A DNA stretch of 64,000 bases, from NCBI RefSeq assembly GCF_022631235.3, contig NZ_CP093310.2, positions 558,001 to 622,000 of the forward strand, given 5' to 3'. The notes beneath the pieces are model-generated. The model did not search any database and had not been told where the DNA came from. It was given only the letters and a program-made list of their open reading frames with translations. The position numbers and the translations under genes were made by a program. Positions 9,267 through 18,897 of the stretch are shown piece after piece. This stretch comes from Psychrobacter raelei (lineage in GTDB: Bacteria > Pseudomonadota > Gammaproteobacteria > Pseudomonadales > Moraxellaceae). Positions within the stretch are counted from its first letter, which is position 1. Each line of letters starts with the position of its first letter.

Positions 9267-9584
9267 ATGGCTAAATTACGTAAAGGCGACAATGTCATTG
9301 TTATTGCTGGGAAAGATAAAGGCAAACAAGGCACTGTGCTAGCGGTAAAAAATGACCGTATCAAAGTTGAAGGCATTAATATTGTAACCAAACACCAAAA
9401 GCCAAATGCGGCAACTGGTGCTGAAGGTGGCATTGTTAAGCAAGAAGCATTTTTACATATTTCAAACGTCGCAATTTTCAATGCGCAAACCCAAAAAGCT
9501 GATCGTATTACTTATCAGTTTGACGATGAAGGCAACAAAAAACGTGTCTATCGCTCAAACGGTGAAGTAGTGGCGACTGCGTAA
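9267..9584 (+). CDS. rplX: 50S ribosomal protein L24
   Basis: L24 starts large-subunit assembly. A KOW motif is visible at the N-terminus ([21 protein letters not shown]), followed by the conserved [12 protein letters not shown]. Length is 105 residues, normal. It lies between rplN and rplE in standard spc order. Confidence 0.97.
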   Translation: MAKLRKGDNVIVIAGKDKGKQGTVLAVKNDRIKVEGINIVTKHQKPNAATGAEGGIVKQEAFLHISNVAIFNAQTQKADRITYQFDDEGNKKRVYRSNGEVVATA

Positions 9585-9605
9585 AACACTAAGGGTGTAA
9601 TAGCA

Positions 9606-10142
9606 ATGGCTAGATTAAAATCACTATACAATGACCAGTACAAGCAACAGATCAAAGATGAACTAGGCTTGGAAAACGTCATGCAAGTACCAAAAATCAC
9701 CAAAATTACTCTTAATATGGGTGTTGGCGGTGCTTCACAAGACAAGAAGCTTTTAGAAGGTGCCGTAGCGGACATGACTGCAATTGCAGGCCAGAAGCCG
9801 GTAATTACTAAAGCTCGTAAATCTGTCGCTGGCTTTAAAATTCGTGAAGAATGGCCAATTGGCTGTAAAGTGACACTTCGTGGCGAGCAAATGTATGAGT
9901 TTTTAGATCGTCTCATTGCTATTGCTATCCCACGTATCCGTGACTTCCGCGGCTTTTCACCAAAAGCATTCGACGGTCGTGGTAACTACTCGTTAGGTAT
10001 TAAAGAGCAAATCGTTTTCCCAGAAGTTGATTATGATAAAATTGATCGCCTTCGTGGGCTTGATATCACTATCACGACATCTGCTCAGGATGACGAGCAG
10101 GGTCGCGCACTGCTTAAAGCATTCGGCTTCCCATTCAAATAG
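9606..10142 (+). CDS. rplE: 50S ribosomal protein L5
   Basis: L5 binds 5S rRNA and contacts the P-site tRNA. It is 178 residues with the conserved [26 protein letters not shown] and [20 protein letters not shown] segments. The gene follows rplX by 21 bp and precedes rpsN by 12 bp. Confidence 0.98.
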   Translation: MARLKSLYNDQYKQQIKDELGLENVMQVPKITKITLNMGVGGASQDKKLLEGAVADMTAIAGQKPVITKARKSVAGFKIREEWPIGCKVTLRGEQMYEFLDRLIAIAIPRIRDFRGFSPKAFDGRGNYSLGIKEQIVFPEVDYDKIDRLRGLDITITTSAQDDEQGRALLKAFGFPFK

Positions 10143-10154
10143 GAATAAAGCATT

Positions 10155-10460
10155 ATGGCAAAAAAGAGCATGATTAATCGCGAATTAAAGCGCGAGAAAA
10201 TGGTTGCTAAGTATGCTGAGAAGCGTGCAAAGCTTAAGGCAATCATCGGCGATGTTAATGCAAGTGACGAAGAAAGAATGGAAGCCATTCTTGAGCTTCA
10301 GTCTCTTCCACGTAACTCGTCTCCAGTAAGACTACGTAATCGTTGTGGTGTAACTGGCCGTCCTCATGGTTACTTCCGTAAGTTTGGTTTATCACGTAAC
10401 ATTTTACGCGAACGCGTAATGCAAGGTGATGTTCCAGGCGTTCGTAAAGCTAGTTGGTAA
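10155..10460 (+). CDS. rpsN: 30S ribosomal protein S14 (zinc-free long form)
   Basis: S14 is a late-assembly protein of the 30S head. At 101 residues it is the long form without the two CxxC zinc motifs of the short type; only one Cys is in the [21 protein letters not shown] core. It therefore does not depend on zinc. Confidence 0.97.
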
Positions 10461-10472
10461 GGGAGTAATACT

Positions 10473-10871
10473 ATGAGTATGCAAGATACAGTTGCTGATA
10501 TGCTAACCCGTATCCGTAACGCACAAATGGCACGTAAAGTTTCTGTTGCTATGCCAAGCTCAAAACTACGTAAGTCAATTGCTGACCTACTGGTTCAAGA
10601 AGGTTACATCGCTTCTGCTGAAGTAACTGACGAAGGCAATGGCAAAGCAACACTAAGTATCGAATTGAAATACTTCGAAGGCAAGCCTGTTATCGAAGTA
10701 ATCAAACGCTACAGCCGTCCAGGTTTACGTCAATACCGCGGTAAAGACGCTATCCCATCGGTACAGCAAGGTTTAGGCGTTGCGATTGTTTCTACCAGTA
10801 AAGGTATCATGAGCGATCGCGCTGCTCGTGCTGCTGGCATCGGTGGTGAAATCATCGCATTTGTTGCTTAA
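10473..10871 (+). CDS. rpsH: 30S ribosomal protein S8
   Basis: S8 is a primary 16S rRNA-binding protein and in E. coli is the translational repressor of the spc operon. The sequence starts [18 protein letters not shown] and ends with the [20 protein letters not shown] motif. Length is 132 residues. A 194 bp gap with its own promoter separates it from rplF, which is unlike E. coli. Confidence 0.98.
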   Translation: MSMQDTVADMLTRIRNAQMARKVSVAMPSSKLRKSIADLLVQEGYIASAEVTDEGNGKATLSIELKYFEGKPVIEVIKRYSRPGLRQYRGKDAIPSVQQGLGVAIVSTSKGIMSDRAARAAGIGGEIIAFVA

Positions 10872-10893
10872 ATCATAATTTGTATTATTTAAC

Positions 10894-10922
10894 TTTTTAA
10901 AACATTATTAATCAGGTATAAT
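10894..10922 (+). promoter_or_regulatory. Internal promoter before rplF
   Basis: A perfect -10 TATAAT (10917-10922) with a weak AT-rich -35 (TTTTTA, 10894-10899) at 17 bp. It lies in the rpsH-rplF gap and would give a leader of about 137 nt that contains the terminator-like hairpin at 10994. Confidence 0.5.
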
Positions 10923-10993
10923 GGGCGCCTTTATTTAGGCCCCAAGTTTTGATTACTAATAAAAAGCTTAAGTAATATAGAGCTGATTATTTA

Positions 10994-11025
10994 AATTAAC
11001 AGGCCTAGTGCCTGTTAATTTTTTC
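10994..11025 (+). terminator. Terminator-like hairpin (attenuator) inside the spc operon, before rplF
   Basis: AATTAACAGGC (10994-11004) pairs perfectly with GCCTGTTAATT (11010-11020) around CTAGT, and six T follow (11019-11024). This is a textbook intrinsic terminator, yet it is upstream of rplF and downstream of a promoter. A leader segment TAGGCC at 10936-10941 is complementary to GGCCTA (11002-11007) in the 5' arm and loop, so an alternative antiterminator pairing is possible. Function as an attenuator is inference. Confidence 0.65.
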
Positions 11026-11065
11026 ATAATCATTCGTTATTTATCTGTTATTAAGGAATATTCCT

Positions 11066-11599
11066 ATGTCTCGTGTGGCTAAAGCCCCAGTAGCACTGCC
11101 TAATGGCGTAAGTGTTACTTTGAACGGTCAGCAGGTTGAAGTTAAAGGCAGTAAAGGTACTATGTCTTTACACCTGCATGATTTGGTCGAGCTAAAACAA
11201 GAAGATAGTCAACTGATCTTATCACCTGTTTCTGACTCTAAAGAAGCTTGGATGCACACTGGTACTATGCGTTCAACTTTGAATAACTTCGTTATCGGTG
11301 TTTCTGAAGGTTTTGAAAGAAAACTTCAGTTGATTGGTGTTGGTTACCGTGCACAAGTTGCGGGTAATAAAATCACCCTAAACGTAGGTTACTCACATCC
11401 AGTTGAATACATCCTTCCTGAAGGTGTAACTGCTGAAACGCCAAGCCAAACTGAAATCATTTTAAAATCAAATGATAAGCAGGCACTAGGTCAAGCTGCT
11501 GCGAAAATCCGTGGTTATCGTCCGCCTGAGCCATATAAAGGTAAAGGTATTCGCTATAGTGACGAGCATGTGGTTCGTAAAGAAGCTAAGAAAAAATAA
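11066..11599 (+). CDS. rplF: 50S ribosomal protein L6
   Basis: L6 lies near the factor-binding site of the large subunit. The protein is 177 residues with the [16 protein letters not shown] start, [12 protein letters not shown], and the C-terminal [16 protein letters not shown] motif. An AAGGAA site precedes the ATG. It opens a sub-operon running to rpmJ. Confidence 0.98.
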   Translation: MSRVAKAPVALPNGVSVTLNGQQVEVKGSKGTMSLHLHDLVELKQEDSQLILSPVSDSKEAWMHTGTMRSTLNNFVIGVSEGFERKLQLIGVGYRAQVAGNKITLNVGYSHPVEYILPEGVTAETPSQTEIILKSNDKQALGQAAAKIRGYRPPEPYKGKGIRYSDEHVVRKEAKKK

Positions 11600-11610
11600 G
11601 GTGAAATGAC

Positions 11611-11961
11611 ATGTTTGATAAAAAAGCTGCTCGCTTACGTCGAGCTAAAAAAACACGTGCCCACATCCGTCATTTGGGTGTGCATCGGTTAGTTGTTAAC
11701 CGTACTCCACGCCATATCTATGCTCAGATCATTTCTCCAACTGGCGGAGAAGTATTAGCACAAGCCTCAACGCTTGACGCTTCATTACGCTCTGGCGCTA
11801 CTGGTAACGTTGACGCAGCTGCTGCTGTAGGTAAACTTATCGCTGAACGTGGAACATCTGCTGGTATCACTAAAGTTGCTTTCGACCGTAGTGGTTTCAA
11901 ATACCACGGCCGCGTTAAAGCATTAGCTGACGCCGCTCGTGAAAATGGATTGGAGTTTTAA
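11611..11961 (+). CDS. rplR: 50S ribosomal protein L18
   Basis: L18 carries 5S rRNA into the large subunit. It is 116 residues with a basic N-terminus ([13 protein letters not shown]) and the family C-terminus [20 protein letters not shown]. It follows rplF by 11 bp and precedes rpsE by 2 bp. Confidence 0.98.
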
Positions 11962-11963
11962 TC

Positions 11964-12461
11964 ATGGCTAAAGTAGAACAAAACGACGGTTTAGTAGAAA
12001 AATTAGTTTCTGTTGACCGTGTATCGAAAGTTGTAAAAGGTGGTCGTATCTTCTCATTCACAGCATTAACTGTTGTTGGTGATGGTAATGGCCGTGTTGG
12101 TTTTGGACGTGGTAAAGCTCGTGAAGTTCCAGCTGCTATCCAAAAAGCACTTGAAGCTGCAAAACGCAACATGATCACTGTTGATCTTGATGGCGCTACT
12201 TTACAGCATCCTATTATTGCCCGTCATGGTGCAAGTAAAGTATACATGCAGCCAGCTAACGAAGGTACTGGCGTAATCGCCGGTGGCGCAGTACGTGCTG
12301 TACTAGAATCTGCTGGTGTAGAAAACGTATTAACTAAATGTTATGGTTCAACGAACCCAACTAACGTAGTACGTGCAACATTCAATGGTTTACGTGATAT
12401 GTCGTCACCTGAAAAGGCGGCTGCAAAACGTGGTAAATCTGTAGACGAAATCTTGGGCTAA
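11964..12461 (+). CDS. rpsE: 30S ribosomal protein S5
   Basis: S5 has a role in decoding accuracy and mRNA unwinding. The double-stranded-RNA-binding-like N-domain ([21 protein letters not shown]) and the [18 protein letters not shown] segment are conserved. At 165 residues it is normal in length. Confidence 0.98.
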   Translation: MAKVEQNDGLVEKLVSVDRVSKVVKGGRIFSFTALTVVGDGNGRVGFGRGKAREVPAAIQKALEAAKRNMITVDLDGATLQHPIIARHGASKVYMQPANEGTGVIAGGAVRAVLESAGVENVLTKCYGSTNPTNVVRATFNGLRDMSSPEKAAAKRGKSVDEILG

Positions 12462-12494
12462 CCATTATTTAGATATTAAAGTAGGTGAGTTACG

Positions 12495-12674
12495 ATGAAA
12501 ACAATGAAAGTTACTCAAATTAAATCTGGTGCCCATCGCCTCAAGAGCCACAAAGCTTGTCTTATGGGCCTTGGTTTACGCCGTATTGGACATACAGTTG
12601 AAGTTGAAGACACGCCTTCAACCCGTGGAATGGTGAATCGCATCAATTACATGGTTAAAGTGGAGGAAGCGTAA
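12495..12674 (+). CDS. rpmD: 50S ribosomal protein L30
   Basis: A 59-residue gene between rpsE and rplO. It encodes [15 protein letters not shown], then [22 protein letters not shown] and an [11 protein letters not shown] end, all diagnostic of bacterial L30. A GTAGGTGAG ribosome site precedes the ATG. Its stop shares one base with the rplO start (TAATG). Confidence 0.97.
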   Translation: MKTMKVTQIKSGAHRLKSHKACLMGLGLRRIGHTVEVEDTPSTRGMVNRINYMVKVEEA

Positions 12675-13132
12675 TGGGACTTAAATTAAACGAATTATCA
12701 CCAGGCGTAGGCGCCAAAAAAACTGCACACCGTAAAGGTCGTGGTATCGGTTCTGGCCTAGGCAAAACTGGTGGCCGTGGTGTTAAAGGTCAAAAATCAC
12801 GTTCAGGTTCAGGCGTTCGTCGTGGATTTGAAGGCGGCCAAATGCCATTATTCCGTCGTGTACCAAAATTTGGTTTCACAAGTCAAATGGCATTAACTAC
12901 TGCTGAAGTTCGTCTGTCTGAACTGAACAAGATTGACGGCGACGTAGTAAGCGTTGAGACTTTGAAAGCGGCAAACATTATCCGTCATGACATGAAACGT
13001 GCGCGTATCATCCTATCAGGCGAGATTACTAAAGCTTATACATTCAAAGGTGTTAAAGTAACTAAAGGTGCTAAAGCTGCTATTGAAGCTGCCGGCGGTA
13101 CTGTTGAAGTTACTGAGGGTACTGAGGAGTAA
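12674..13132 (+). CDS. rplO: 50S ribosomal protein L15
   Basis: L15 is a late-assembly protein of the large subunit. It has the glycine- and arginine-rich N-terminus ([22 protein letters not shown]) and the [17 protein letters not shown] motif. It is 152 residues, slightly longer than E. coli L15 (144) through an acidic C-terminal tail. The start overlaps the rpmD stop by one base and secY follows after 5 bp. Confidence 0.98.
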   Translation: MGLKLNELSPGVGAKKTAHRKGRGIGSGLGKTGGRGVKGQKSRSGSGVRRGFEGGQMPLFRRVPKFGFTSQMALTTAEVRLSELNKIDGDVVSVETLKAANIIRHDMKRARIILSGEITKAYTFKGVKVTKGAKAAIEAAGGTVEVTEGTEE

Positions 13133-13137
13133 TTTAG

Positions 13138-14469
13138 ATGGCTAAGCAATCTGCGCCTACCTCTGCAATTCCGATGAACCCGCTCGTTTTTATTCGTAAA
13201 TATGATGAGCTATGGAATCGTCTGTTATTTTTGATAGGGGCGCTGGTTGTCTACCGTTTAGGTTCACATATCCCAGTTCCTGGTATTAATCCGGTTAGCC
13301 TAGCTGACTTATTCTCTCGCAATGAAAACACCATCTTAAGCATGTTCAACATGTTCTCAGGTGGTGCTTTAGAGCGAATGTCAATTATGGCTTTGGGTAT
13401 CATGCCTTACATCTCAGCTTCTATTATCGTACAGATGATGTCGGCGGTACTACCGTCGCTTGAAGCTTTGAAAAAAGAAGGAGAGGCCGGTCGTCGTAAG
13501 CTGAACAAGTATACGCGACAAGGGACTCTCTTTTTGGCATCTATTCAAGCCATATTTATGTGTACCGGATTAATCAGTCAAAACCTGACTTTATCCTCAG
13601 GGTTAACCTTTTATATTCCTGCTGTGAGCTCTCTTGTAGCAGGCGCCATGTTCTTGATGTGGCTTGGTGAGCAAATTACAGAACGCGGTGTGGGCAATGG
13701 TATTTCAATGCTTATTTTTGCAAGCATTGTATCCAGTGTGCCTAGTATGTTAGGTCAGTCTTTCGAAATGGTCAAAAACGACCCTCAAAGTCTGATTGTA
13801 CTGCTGATATTTGCGGTATTAGGCATTGCAGTGACTGCAGGTATTGTGTTTATTGAACGAGCACAGCGCCGCATTCCTGTTAACTATGCGCAAAAACAGC
13901 AACTAGGTCGTAAAATTTATGCCGATCAGCAGTCGCATTTGCCACTGAAGATTAATATGGCCGGCGTTATCCCAGCGATTTTTGCCAGCGCTTTATTAAT
14001 GTTCCCAGCAAGTCTGGGGCAGTGGGTAGGTAACTCTGCCGATCCTAGTACATGGCAGCAAATTCTACAAACCATGTCATTAGTTCTCGCACCGGGTCAG
14101 CCATTATATTTGGTTTTATTTGGTACAATGATTATTTTCTTCTGTTATTTCTACACGGCATTGGTATTTAGTCCACGTGAAGTAGCAGAGAACTTGAAAC
14201 GTAGTGGGGCATACATTCCTGGCATTAGACCCGGTCTGCAAACTCAGCGTTATCTAGATCACGTATTAAACCGCTTAACCTTCATTGGGGCGATTTATAT
14301 GACGGCGATTTGTTTAATGCCAATGCTACTACAGTCTTCATTTGGCATACCATTCCACTTAGGTGGGACATCACTTTTAATTATGGTAGTCGTGGTTATG
14401 GATTTCATTTCACAGCTACAGGCTCACTTAATGACACATCAGTATCATGATCAAACACTGATTAGATAG
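13138..14469 (+). CDS. secY: Protein translocase subunit SecY
   Basis: SecY is the pore of the SecYEG inner-membrane translocon. The 443-residue sequence has about ten membrane segments, the plug region near GSHIPVPGINP, and the conserved cytoplasmic loop ERAQRRIPVNYAQ at about residue 240-255 that contacts SecA and the ribosome. It sits in its usual place between rplO and rpmJ. Confidence 0.98.
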   Translation: MAKQSAPTSAIPMNPLVFIRKYDELWNRLLFLIGALVVYRLGSHIPVPGINPVSLADLFSRNENTILSMFNMFSGGALERMSIMALGIMPYISASIIVQMMSAVLPSLEALKKEGEAGRRKLNKYTRQGTLFLASIQAIFMCTGLISQNLTLSSGLTFYIPAVSSLVAGAMFLMWLGEQITERGVGNGISMLIFASIVSSVPSMLGQSFEMVKNDPQSLIVLLIFAVLGIAVTAGIVFIERAQRRIPVNYAQKQQLGRKIYADQQSHLPLKINMAGVIPAIFASALLMFPASLGQWVGNSADPSTWQQILQTMSLVLAPGQPLYLVLFGTMIIFFCYFYTALVFSPREVAENLKRSGAYIPGIRPGLQTQRYLDHVLNRLTFIGAIYMTAICLMPMLLQSSFGIPFHLGGTSLLIMVVVVMDFISQLQAHLMTHQYHDQTLIR

Positions 14470-14524
14470 GTCTTAACTTTATCCTTAAAATCGCTAAAAA
14501 GTGTTTGTTCAATAGGAGAAAATT

Positions 14525-14641
14525 ATGAAAGTTCAAGCATCTGTTAAGAAAATTTGTGGTAGCTGTAAAGTAGTTCGCCGTAAAGGTAAAGTACATGTTA
14601 TCTGCAAAGCAGAACCACGTCATAAACAGCGTCAAGGTTAA
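14525..14641 (+). CDS. rpmJ: 50S ribosomal protein L36 (zinc-binding form)
   Basis: This 38-residue gene follows secY by 55 bp. It starts [15 protein letters not shown] and ends HKQRQG. The zinc ligands Cys11, Cys14, Cys27 and His33 are all present, so it is the C-plus form. An AGGAGA site precedes the ATG. Confidence 0.96.
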   Translation: MKVQASVKKICGSCKVVRRKGKVHVICKAEPRHKQRQG

Positions 14642-14707
14642 TCAGTAATTTTTGAGTATTTTAGACACGTTTAGAATACTATTTACGAATTAAACTTGAA
14701 AAATAAA

Positions 14708-14729
14708 GGCGGATGAGCTATCATCCGCC
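14708..14729 (+). promoter_or_regulatory. Perfect hairpin between rpmJ and rpsM
   Basis: GGCGGATGA (14708-14716) pairs perfectly with TCATCCGCC (14721-14729) around a GCTA tetraloop. No T-run follows, so it is a poor intrinsic terminator by itself. It could be a processing site or the start of the alpha-operon leader, which in E. coli is the S4 target; neither is proven. A TATAAT at 14843-14848 has no matching -35. Confidence 0.5.
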
Positions 14730-14881
14730 ACTTGCCGTCGTTTACTAACTTTTATTTGGCTTTTGGCGTTAAAACCAGTTGACCAAAGACAAGATACAGT
14801 AAATGGCAAAATCTGAAACATAAGTCTCAAGATTATTTTTAATATAATAAAGACTCATTTTTCATAACTGGAGAGAAATCA

Positions 14882-15238
14882 ATGGCTCGTATTGCCGGCG
14901 TCAACATCCCGGATAACAAGCATGCAGTGATTTCATTGACTTATATTTTTGGTATTGGCCGTACTACCGCTAAGAAAATCTTAGACACGGTTGGCATTGC
15001 TCCTACTACCAAAATCAGTCAATTAGATGACGCACAGCTTGATGCTATCCGTGCAGAAGTTGGTAACTACATGACAGAGGGTGACCTACGTCGTGAAGTT
15101 TCAATGAATATCAAGCGTTTGGTCGATTTAGGTTGTTACCGTGGCATCCGCCATCGTCGTAACTTACCTGTAAGAGGTCAAAACACGAAGAACAACGCTC
15201 GTACTCGTAAGGGTCCGATTCGTTCAATTAAAAGATAA
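14882..15238 (+). CDS. rpsM: 30S ribosomal protein S13
   Basis: S13 contacts the P-site tRNA and L5 across the subunit interface. It is 118 residues with the [10 protein letters not shown] start, the helix-two-turn-helix region [14 protein letters not shown], and the basic tail [22 protein letters not shown] site precedes the ATG. It is the first gene of the alpha operon. Confidence 0.98.
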   Translation: MARIAGVNIPDNKHAVISLTYIFGIGRTTAKKILDTVGIAPTTKISQLDDAQLDAIRAEVGNYMTEGDLRREVSMNIKRLVDLGCYRGIRHRRNLPVRGQNTKNNARTRKGPIRSIKR

Positions 15239-15258
15239 TTAACTTAGGAAGCTAAAAG

Positions 15259-15651
15259 ATGGCAAAAGACACCCGTGGTCGTAAAAAAACGGCACGTCGT
15301 TCGGTATCCGAGGGCGTAGCCCACATTCATGCGTCTTTTAATAACACCATTGTAACGATTACTGATCGTCAAGGTAATGCATTGGCTTGGGCCACCTCAG
15401 GTGGACAAGGCTTCCGTGGTTCACGTAAATCTACACCATTTGCAGCCCAGGTTGCAGCTGAAGTTGCTGGTAAAGCAGCTCAAGAAACTTATGGTGTAAA
15501 AAATGTCGATGTTCTGGTTAAAGGTCCAGGACCGGGTCGTGAGTCTGCGGTAAGAGCTTTAGGTGCATTAGGTTATAAAATTAACAGCATATCTGATGTA
15601 ACCCCAATCCCACACAACGGTTGCCGTCCGCCTAAAAAGCGTCGCGTATAA
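15259..15651 (+). CDS. rpsK: 30S ribosomal protein S11
   Basis: S11 lies on the 30S platform near the E site. The 130-residue protein has [32 protein letters not shown] and the conserved basic end [10 protein letters not shown]. It follows rpsM by 20 bp. Confidence 0.98.
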   Translation: MAKDTRGRKKTARRSVSEGVAHIHASFNNTIVTITDRQGNALAWATSGGQGFRGSRKSTPFAAQVAAEVAGKAAQETYGVKNVDVLVKGPGPGRESAVRALGALGYKINSISDVTPIPHNGCRPPKKRRV

Positions 15652-15661
15652 ACTATTGTTG

Positions 15662-15697
15662 CCGTATATTGTGCCGAACGTATTGGCAGATATACGG
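15662..15697 (+). promoter_or_regulatory. Stacked hairpin between rpsK and rpsD
   Basis: Outer stem CCGTATAT/ATATACGG (15662-15669, 15690-15697) and inner stem TGCC/GGCA (15672-15675, 15685-15688). No T-run follows. It lies 66 bases before rpsD and could be a processing or control site. The S4 mRNA-binding site of E. coli is instead upstream of rpsM, so a role in S4 control is only a guess. Confidence 0.4.
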
Positions 15698-15763
15698 TGT
15701 GTGTATTAAGACGAAATTACCGTTACAAGTTACTATTAAGACGTAACTCAAGGAGACACAAGC

Positions 15764-16405
15764 ATGGCCCGTTATATTGGTCCAAAATTAAAGTTGTCGC
15801 GTCGTGAAGGTACTGATTTACAATTAAAATCAGGTGTTAAGCCTTATGACGTTAAAACTAAAAAAGCAGGTCGCGTACCTGGCCAACATGGCAACACTCG
15901 CAATAAAGCTTCTGAATACTCGTTACAGCTTCGTGAGAAGCAAAAAGTTAAGCGTATGTATGGCGTTTTAGAGCGTCAGTTCGCTAACTACTATAAAGAA
16001 TCTGCACGTGCTCGTGGCGCAACTGGTGAACACCTATTGCAAATGCTAGAGCGCCGTTTAGACAACGTTGTATATCGTATGGGCTTTGGCTCAACTCGTG
16101 CAGAAGCACGTCAGTTAGTAAGCCACCGTGCGGTTATGATTAAAAAAGCTGGTCGCGATGAGTTTGTTCGTGTGAACATTCCATCAATCCAAGTTCAAGA
16201 TGGTGACGTTATCGCCATTCATGAAAAAGCGAAAGAACAGTTACGTATTAAGAATGCTATCGAACTTGCCACTCAACGTGGTATCCCTGAGTGGTTAGAA
16301 GTTGATCATAGCAAAATGCAAGGTACATTTAAGCAAGCTCCAGATCGTATTGATCTACCTGCAGAAATCACCGAAAGCTTAATCGTTGAATTGTATTCTA
16401 AATAA
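15764..16405 (+). CDS. rpsD: 30S ribosomal protein S4
   Basis: S4 starts 30S assembly and in E. coli represses the alpha operon. The protein begins [16 protein letters not shown] and has an S4 RNA-binding domain at about residues 98-160 ([14 protein letters not shown]). At 213 residues it is slightly longer than in E. coli (206). Its position before rpoA is standard. An AGGAG site precedes the ATG. Confidence 0.98.
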   Translation: MARYIGPKLKLSRREGTDLQLKSGVKPYDVKTKKAGRVPGQHGNTRNKASEYSLQLREKQKVKRMYGVLERQFANYYKESARARGATGEHLLQMLERRLDNVVYRMGFGSTRAEARQLVSHRAVMIKKAGRDEFVRVNIPSIQVQDGDVIAIHEKAKEQLRIKNAIELATQRGIPEWLEVDHSKMQGTFKQAPDRIDLPAEITESLIVELYSK

Positions 16406-16444
16406 TCGCTAACAATAATTTGATTAACTAATCGAGGTGACAAT

Positions 16445-17452
16445 ATGATGCTAAATGCTACCGAGTTTCTGACCCCTAATGCCATTAATGTGGATGCGGT
16501 TGACGAAACCAATGCAAAAGTCACGCTCGAGCCGTTAGAACGCGGCTTTGGGCATACCCTAGGTAATGCCCTTCGTCGCATTCTTTTATCTTCATTGCCT
16601 GGTGCAGCGGTTATTGAAGCAGAAATCGAAGGAGTTGATCATGAATATTCAACTCTTGAAGGTCTGCAAGAAGACGTTTTAGATTTATTGTTAAATCTAA
16701 AAGGTCTTGCGATTACTATGCACGATCAAAATGAAGTGTTTTTAACACTAGACAAAAAAGGTCCTGGCATTATCACTGCGGCAGATATCGAACTGCCACA
16801 CAATGTTGATATTGTTAACCCTGAATTGGTTCTAGGTACGCTAGGTGACCGTGGTCATCTAAAAATGCGCTTACGTGTGGTTATGGGTCGTGGTTACGAG
16901 CCTGCTAACCTACGCCGTGAAGATGGTGACACGAAGGCCATTGGTCGCTTGAAATTGGATGCTAGCTTTAGCCCAGTTTCACGTGTGGCTTATCAAGTTG
17001 AAAATGCTCGTGTTGAACAGCGTACGGATCTTGACCGTTTGATCATTGAACTAGAAACCAATGGCACGATCGATCCTGAAGAAGCAATTCGCAAAGCAGC
17101 AACTATTTTGCAGCAACAAATCTCTATTTTTGTAGATTTAGAAGCAGAAGAAGCGCCAGAGCCTGTGAAAGAGAAAGAAGAGGTTGACCCTGTACTATTA
17201 CGTCCAGTGGATGACCTTGAACTAACGGTTCGCTCAGCCAACTGTTTAAAAGCTGAAAACATTTACTATATCGGCGATTTGGTTCAGCGTTCAGAGACTG
17301 AACTGCTTAAAACACCAAACCTTGGTAAGAAATCATTAACCGAAATTAAAGACGTTTTAGCGTCTAAAGGTCTTGAACTGGATATGCGCCTAGAAAACTG
17401 GCCACCAGCAGATCTACGTGTTGATGACCGTTTTTCTTACCGTAGCCGTTAA
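16445..17452 (+). CDS. rpoA: DNA-directed RNA polymerase alpha subunit
   Basis: Alpha dimerises to start RNA polymerase assembly and its C-terminal domain contacts UP elements and activators. The N-terminal domain (residues about 1-235) has the [18 protein letters not shown] motif. A flexible acidic linker around residues 236-255 leads to the C-terminal domain with [14 protein letters not shown] and [13 protein letters not shown] helices and the LENWPP end. Length is 335 residues. An AGGTGA site precedes the start; two adjacent ATG codons make the first Met uncertain by one residue. Confidence 0.98.
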   Translation: MMLNATEFLTPNAINVDAVDETNAKVTLEPLERGFGHTLGNALRRILLSSLPGAAVIEAEIEGVDHEYSTLEGLQEDVLDLLLNLKGLAITMHDQNEVFLTLDKKGPGIITAADIELPHNVDIVNPELVLGTLGDRGHLKMRLRVVMGRGYEPANLRREDGDTKAIGRLKLDASFSPVSRVAYQVENARVEQRTDLDRLIIELETNGTIDPEEAIRKAATILQQQISIFVDLEAEEAPEPVKEKEEVDPVLLRPVDDLELTVRSANCLKAENIYYIGDLVQRSETELLKTPNLGKKSLTEIKDVLASKGLELDMRLENWPPADLRVDDRFSYRSR

Positions 17453-17472
17453 ACTATTAAGGATATTTGACC

Positions 17473-17832
17473 ATGCGACATCGTAAGAGTGGAGTTAAGC
17501 TGGGTCGCACCGGCAGCCATCGTAAGGCAATGTTCCAGAACATGACAAACTCTCTGTTTGAGCATGAACTGATCAAAACAACATTACCTAAAGCTAAAGA
17601 GCTTCGCCGTGTAGCTGAGCCTCTAATTACTTTGGCAAAAGAAGATTCTGTAGCCAACCGCCGTTTAGCATTCAGCCGTATGCGTAACAAAAATATGGTT
17701 GGTAAGTTATTTGGTACATTAGCACCACGTTATCAAGCGCGCCCAGGTGGATACATCCGTATCATCAAATGTGGCAACCGTGATGGTGACAATGCACCAA
17801 TGGCTTATGTTGAACTGGTAGACCGCGACTAA
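17473..17832 (+). CDS. rplQ: 50S ribosomal protein L17
   Basis: L17 lies near the tunnel exit. The ATG at 17473 gives [22 protein letters not shown] and the usual 119 residues; an in-frame TTG two codons earlier is unlikely. It ends the alpha operon and a long hairpin terminator follows. Confidence 0.98.
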   Translation: MRHRKSGVKLGRTGSHRKAMFQNMTNSLFEHELIKTTLPKAKELRRVAEPLITLAKEDSVANRRLAFSRMRNKNMVGKLFGTLAPRYQARPGGYIRIIKCGNRDGDNAPMAYVELVDRD

Positions 17833-17866
17833 TTTTTATTGGTTGTTGGCCAGTCCATCTGCTACA

Positions 17867-17927
17867 AAAAACCTCAGTAGCTTTATAAATTCTGTTTTAC
17901 ATAATTTATAAAGTAGCTGGGGTTTTC
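17867..17927 (+). terminator. Terminator of the alpha operon
   Basis: A long stem of about 20 bp: left arm 17868-17891, right arm 17903-17926. The inner CTTTATAAATT/AATTTATAAAG part is perfect and the outer AACC/GGTT part closes it. It ends in TTTTC. It is the only clear plus-strand terminator after rplQ. Confidence 0.85.
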
Positions 17928-17990
17928 TTATGTTCTAAAAAAAGCTTAGGTTGTCCTCACTGACTTCAAATACTCGATGTAGACCCCAAG

Positions 17991-18020
17991 TCTAAAGACA
18001 TAAATTCTAAAGACATAAAT
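17991..18020. repeat. Perfect 15-bp tandem duplication
   Basis: TCTAAAGACATAAAT occurs twice head to tail (17991-18005 and 18006-18020), just beyond the terminator of the convergent yciO gene. It is one of a series of short tandem duplications in this window. Confidence 0.95.
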
Positions 18021-18055
18021 AAAAAATAACGGACTACCATTCAGTAGTCCGTTAT
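18021..18055 (-). terminator. Terminator of yciO (minus strand)
   Basis: ATAACGGACTAC (18026-18037) and GTAGTCCGTTAT (18044-18055) form a perfect 12-bp stem. Read on the minus strand it runs into TTTTTT. It lies about 50 bases past the yciO stop codon. Confidence 0.85.
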
Positions 18056-18105
18056 CTCAATTCTAGCGTTAACTGTACCCTATATCATCTTTGATCTACA
18101 CCATT

Positions 18106-18726
18106 TTACTCAAGAATTTGACTGGCATCACCAGCACCTTGGCGCACTAATTGTGGGGGGAAGACAGTCATATCCACTATGGTGGTCAGCTTGGTGGTTA
18201 GCACACCGGCGTTAATCATGACATCAATATTATTACCCAGCTTGTCTTCAATATCGAAGGGATCATCTAGTGCCAATGGGGTAGAGGGCAGGATAAGCGA
18301 ACTGGTCAAAATCGGTTCACCCATAGCCTCTAGCAGCATCTGCGCTATCGGGTTAGAGGGCACACGAATACCAATGGTTTTTTTCTTGGGATGCGATAAC
18401 TTCTTTGGCACATCTTTGGTGGCATCTAGAATAAAAGTGATTGGCGCGGGAGTGGATGCTTTTAACAGCTTAAACTGCTGATTATCTACGGTAGCGTAGG
18501 TGGCAATTTCGCTTAAATCTCGGCACAACAGTGTAAATTGATGCTTATCATCGAGTTGACGAATTAAACGCAGCTTCTCAATGGCCTCTTTTGAGCCAAT
18601 TTTGCAGCCAAAAGCATAGCTGGTATCAGTAGGGTAGACGATCAGCTGATCACGGTTTAATGCATCCACAGTTTGGCTGATAAGTCTGGGCTGAGGGTTT
18701 TCGGGGTGAATGTATAAAGTTTGCAT
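18106..18726 (-). CDS. yciO: YciO family protein (YrdC/Sua5-like)
   Basis: YciO is a paralogue of the threonylcarbamoyl-AMP synthase TsaC. The sequence matches the YciO branch closely: QTLYIHPENPQPRLI at the start, YPTDTSYAFGCKI, RQLDDKHQFTLLCRDLSE, KKTIGIRVPSNPIAQ and the VRQGAGD end. The ATG at 18726 gives 206 residues and has a perfect GGAGG six bases upstream (18733-18737). An in-frame ATG nine codons earlier has no such site. The physiological role of YciO is less settled than that of TsaC. Confidence 0.93.
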   Translation of the reverse strand: MQTLYIHPENPQPRLISQTVDALNRDQLIVYPTDTSYAFGCKIGSKEAIEKLRLIRQLDDKHQFTLLCRDLSEIATYATVDNQQFKLLKASTPAPITFILDATKDVPKKLSHPKKKTIGIRVPSNPIAQMLLEAMGEPILTSSLILPSTPLALDDPFDIEDKLGNNIDVMINAGVLTTKLTTIVDMTVFPPQLVRQGAGDASQILE

Positions 18727-18897
18727 AAGATGCCTCCTGATAACTAAGGTCAATCCTGATGCTGCTTTGAGCTTGCGATACAGGCTGCATTGTAGCGCCT
18801 TTAGAATCGCACAGTTAAAAGTTAGCCATTATGACCCTAGACTAGGTTATTTATAATTGTCTAATGAGTTAAATTGGGCAATTAATTAGTTGGGTGT

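Noticed and set aside
14708..14729. The rpmJ-rpsM hairpin as an intrinsic terminator
   Set aside because: There is no T-run after the stem, so I list it only as a structural or regulatory site.
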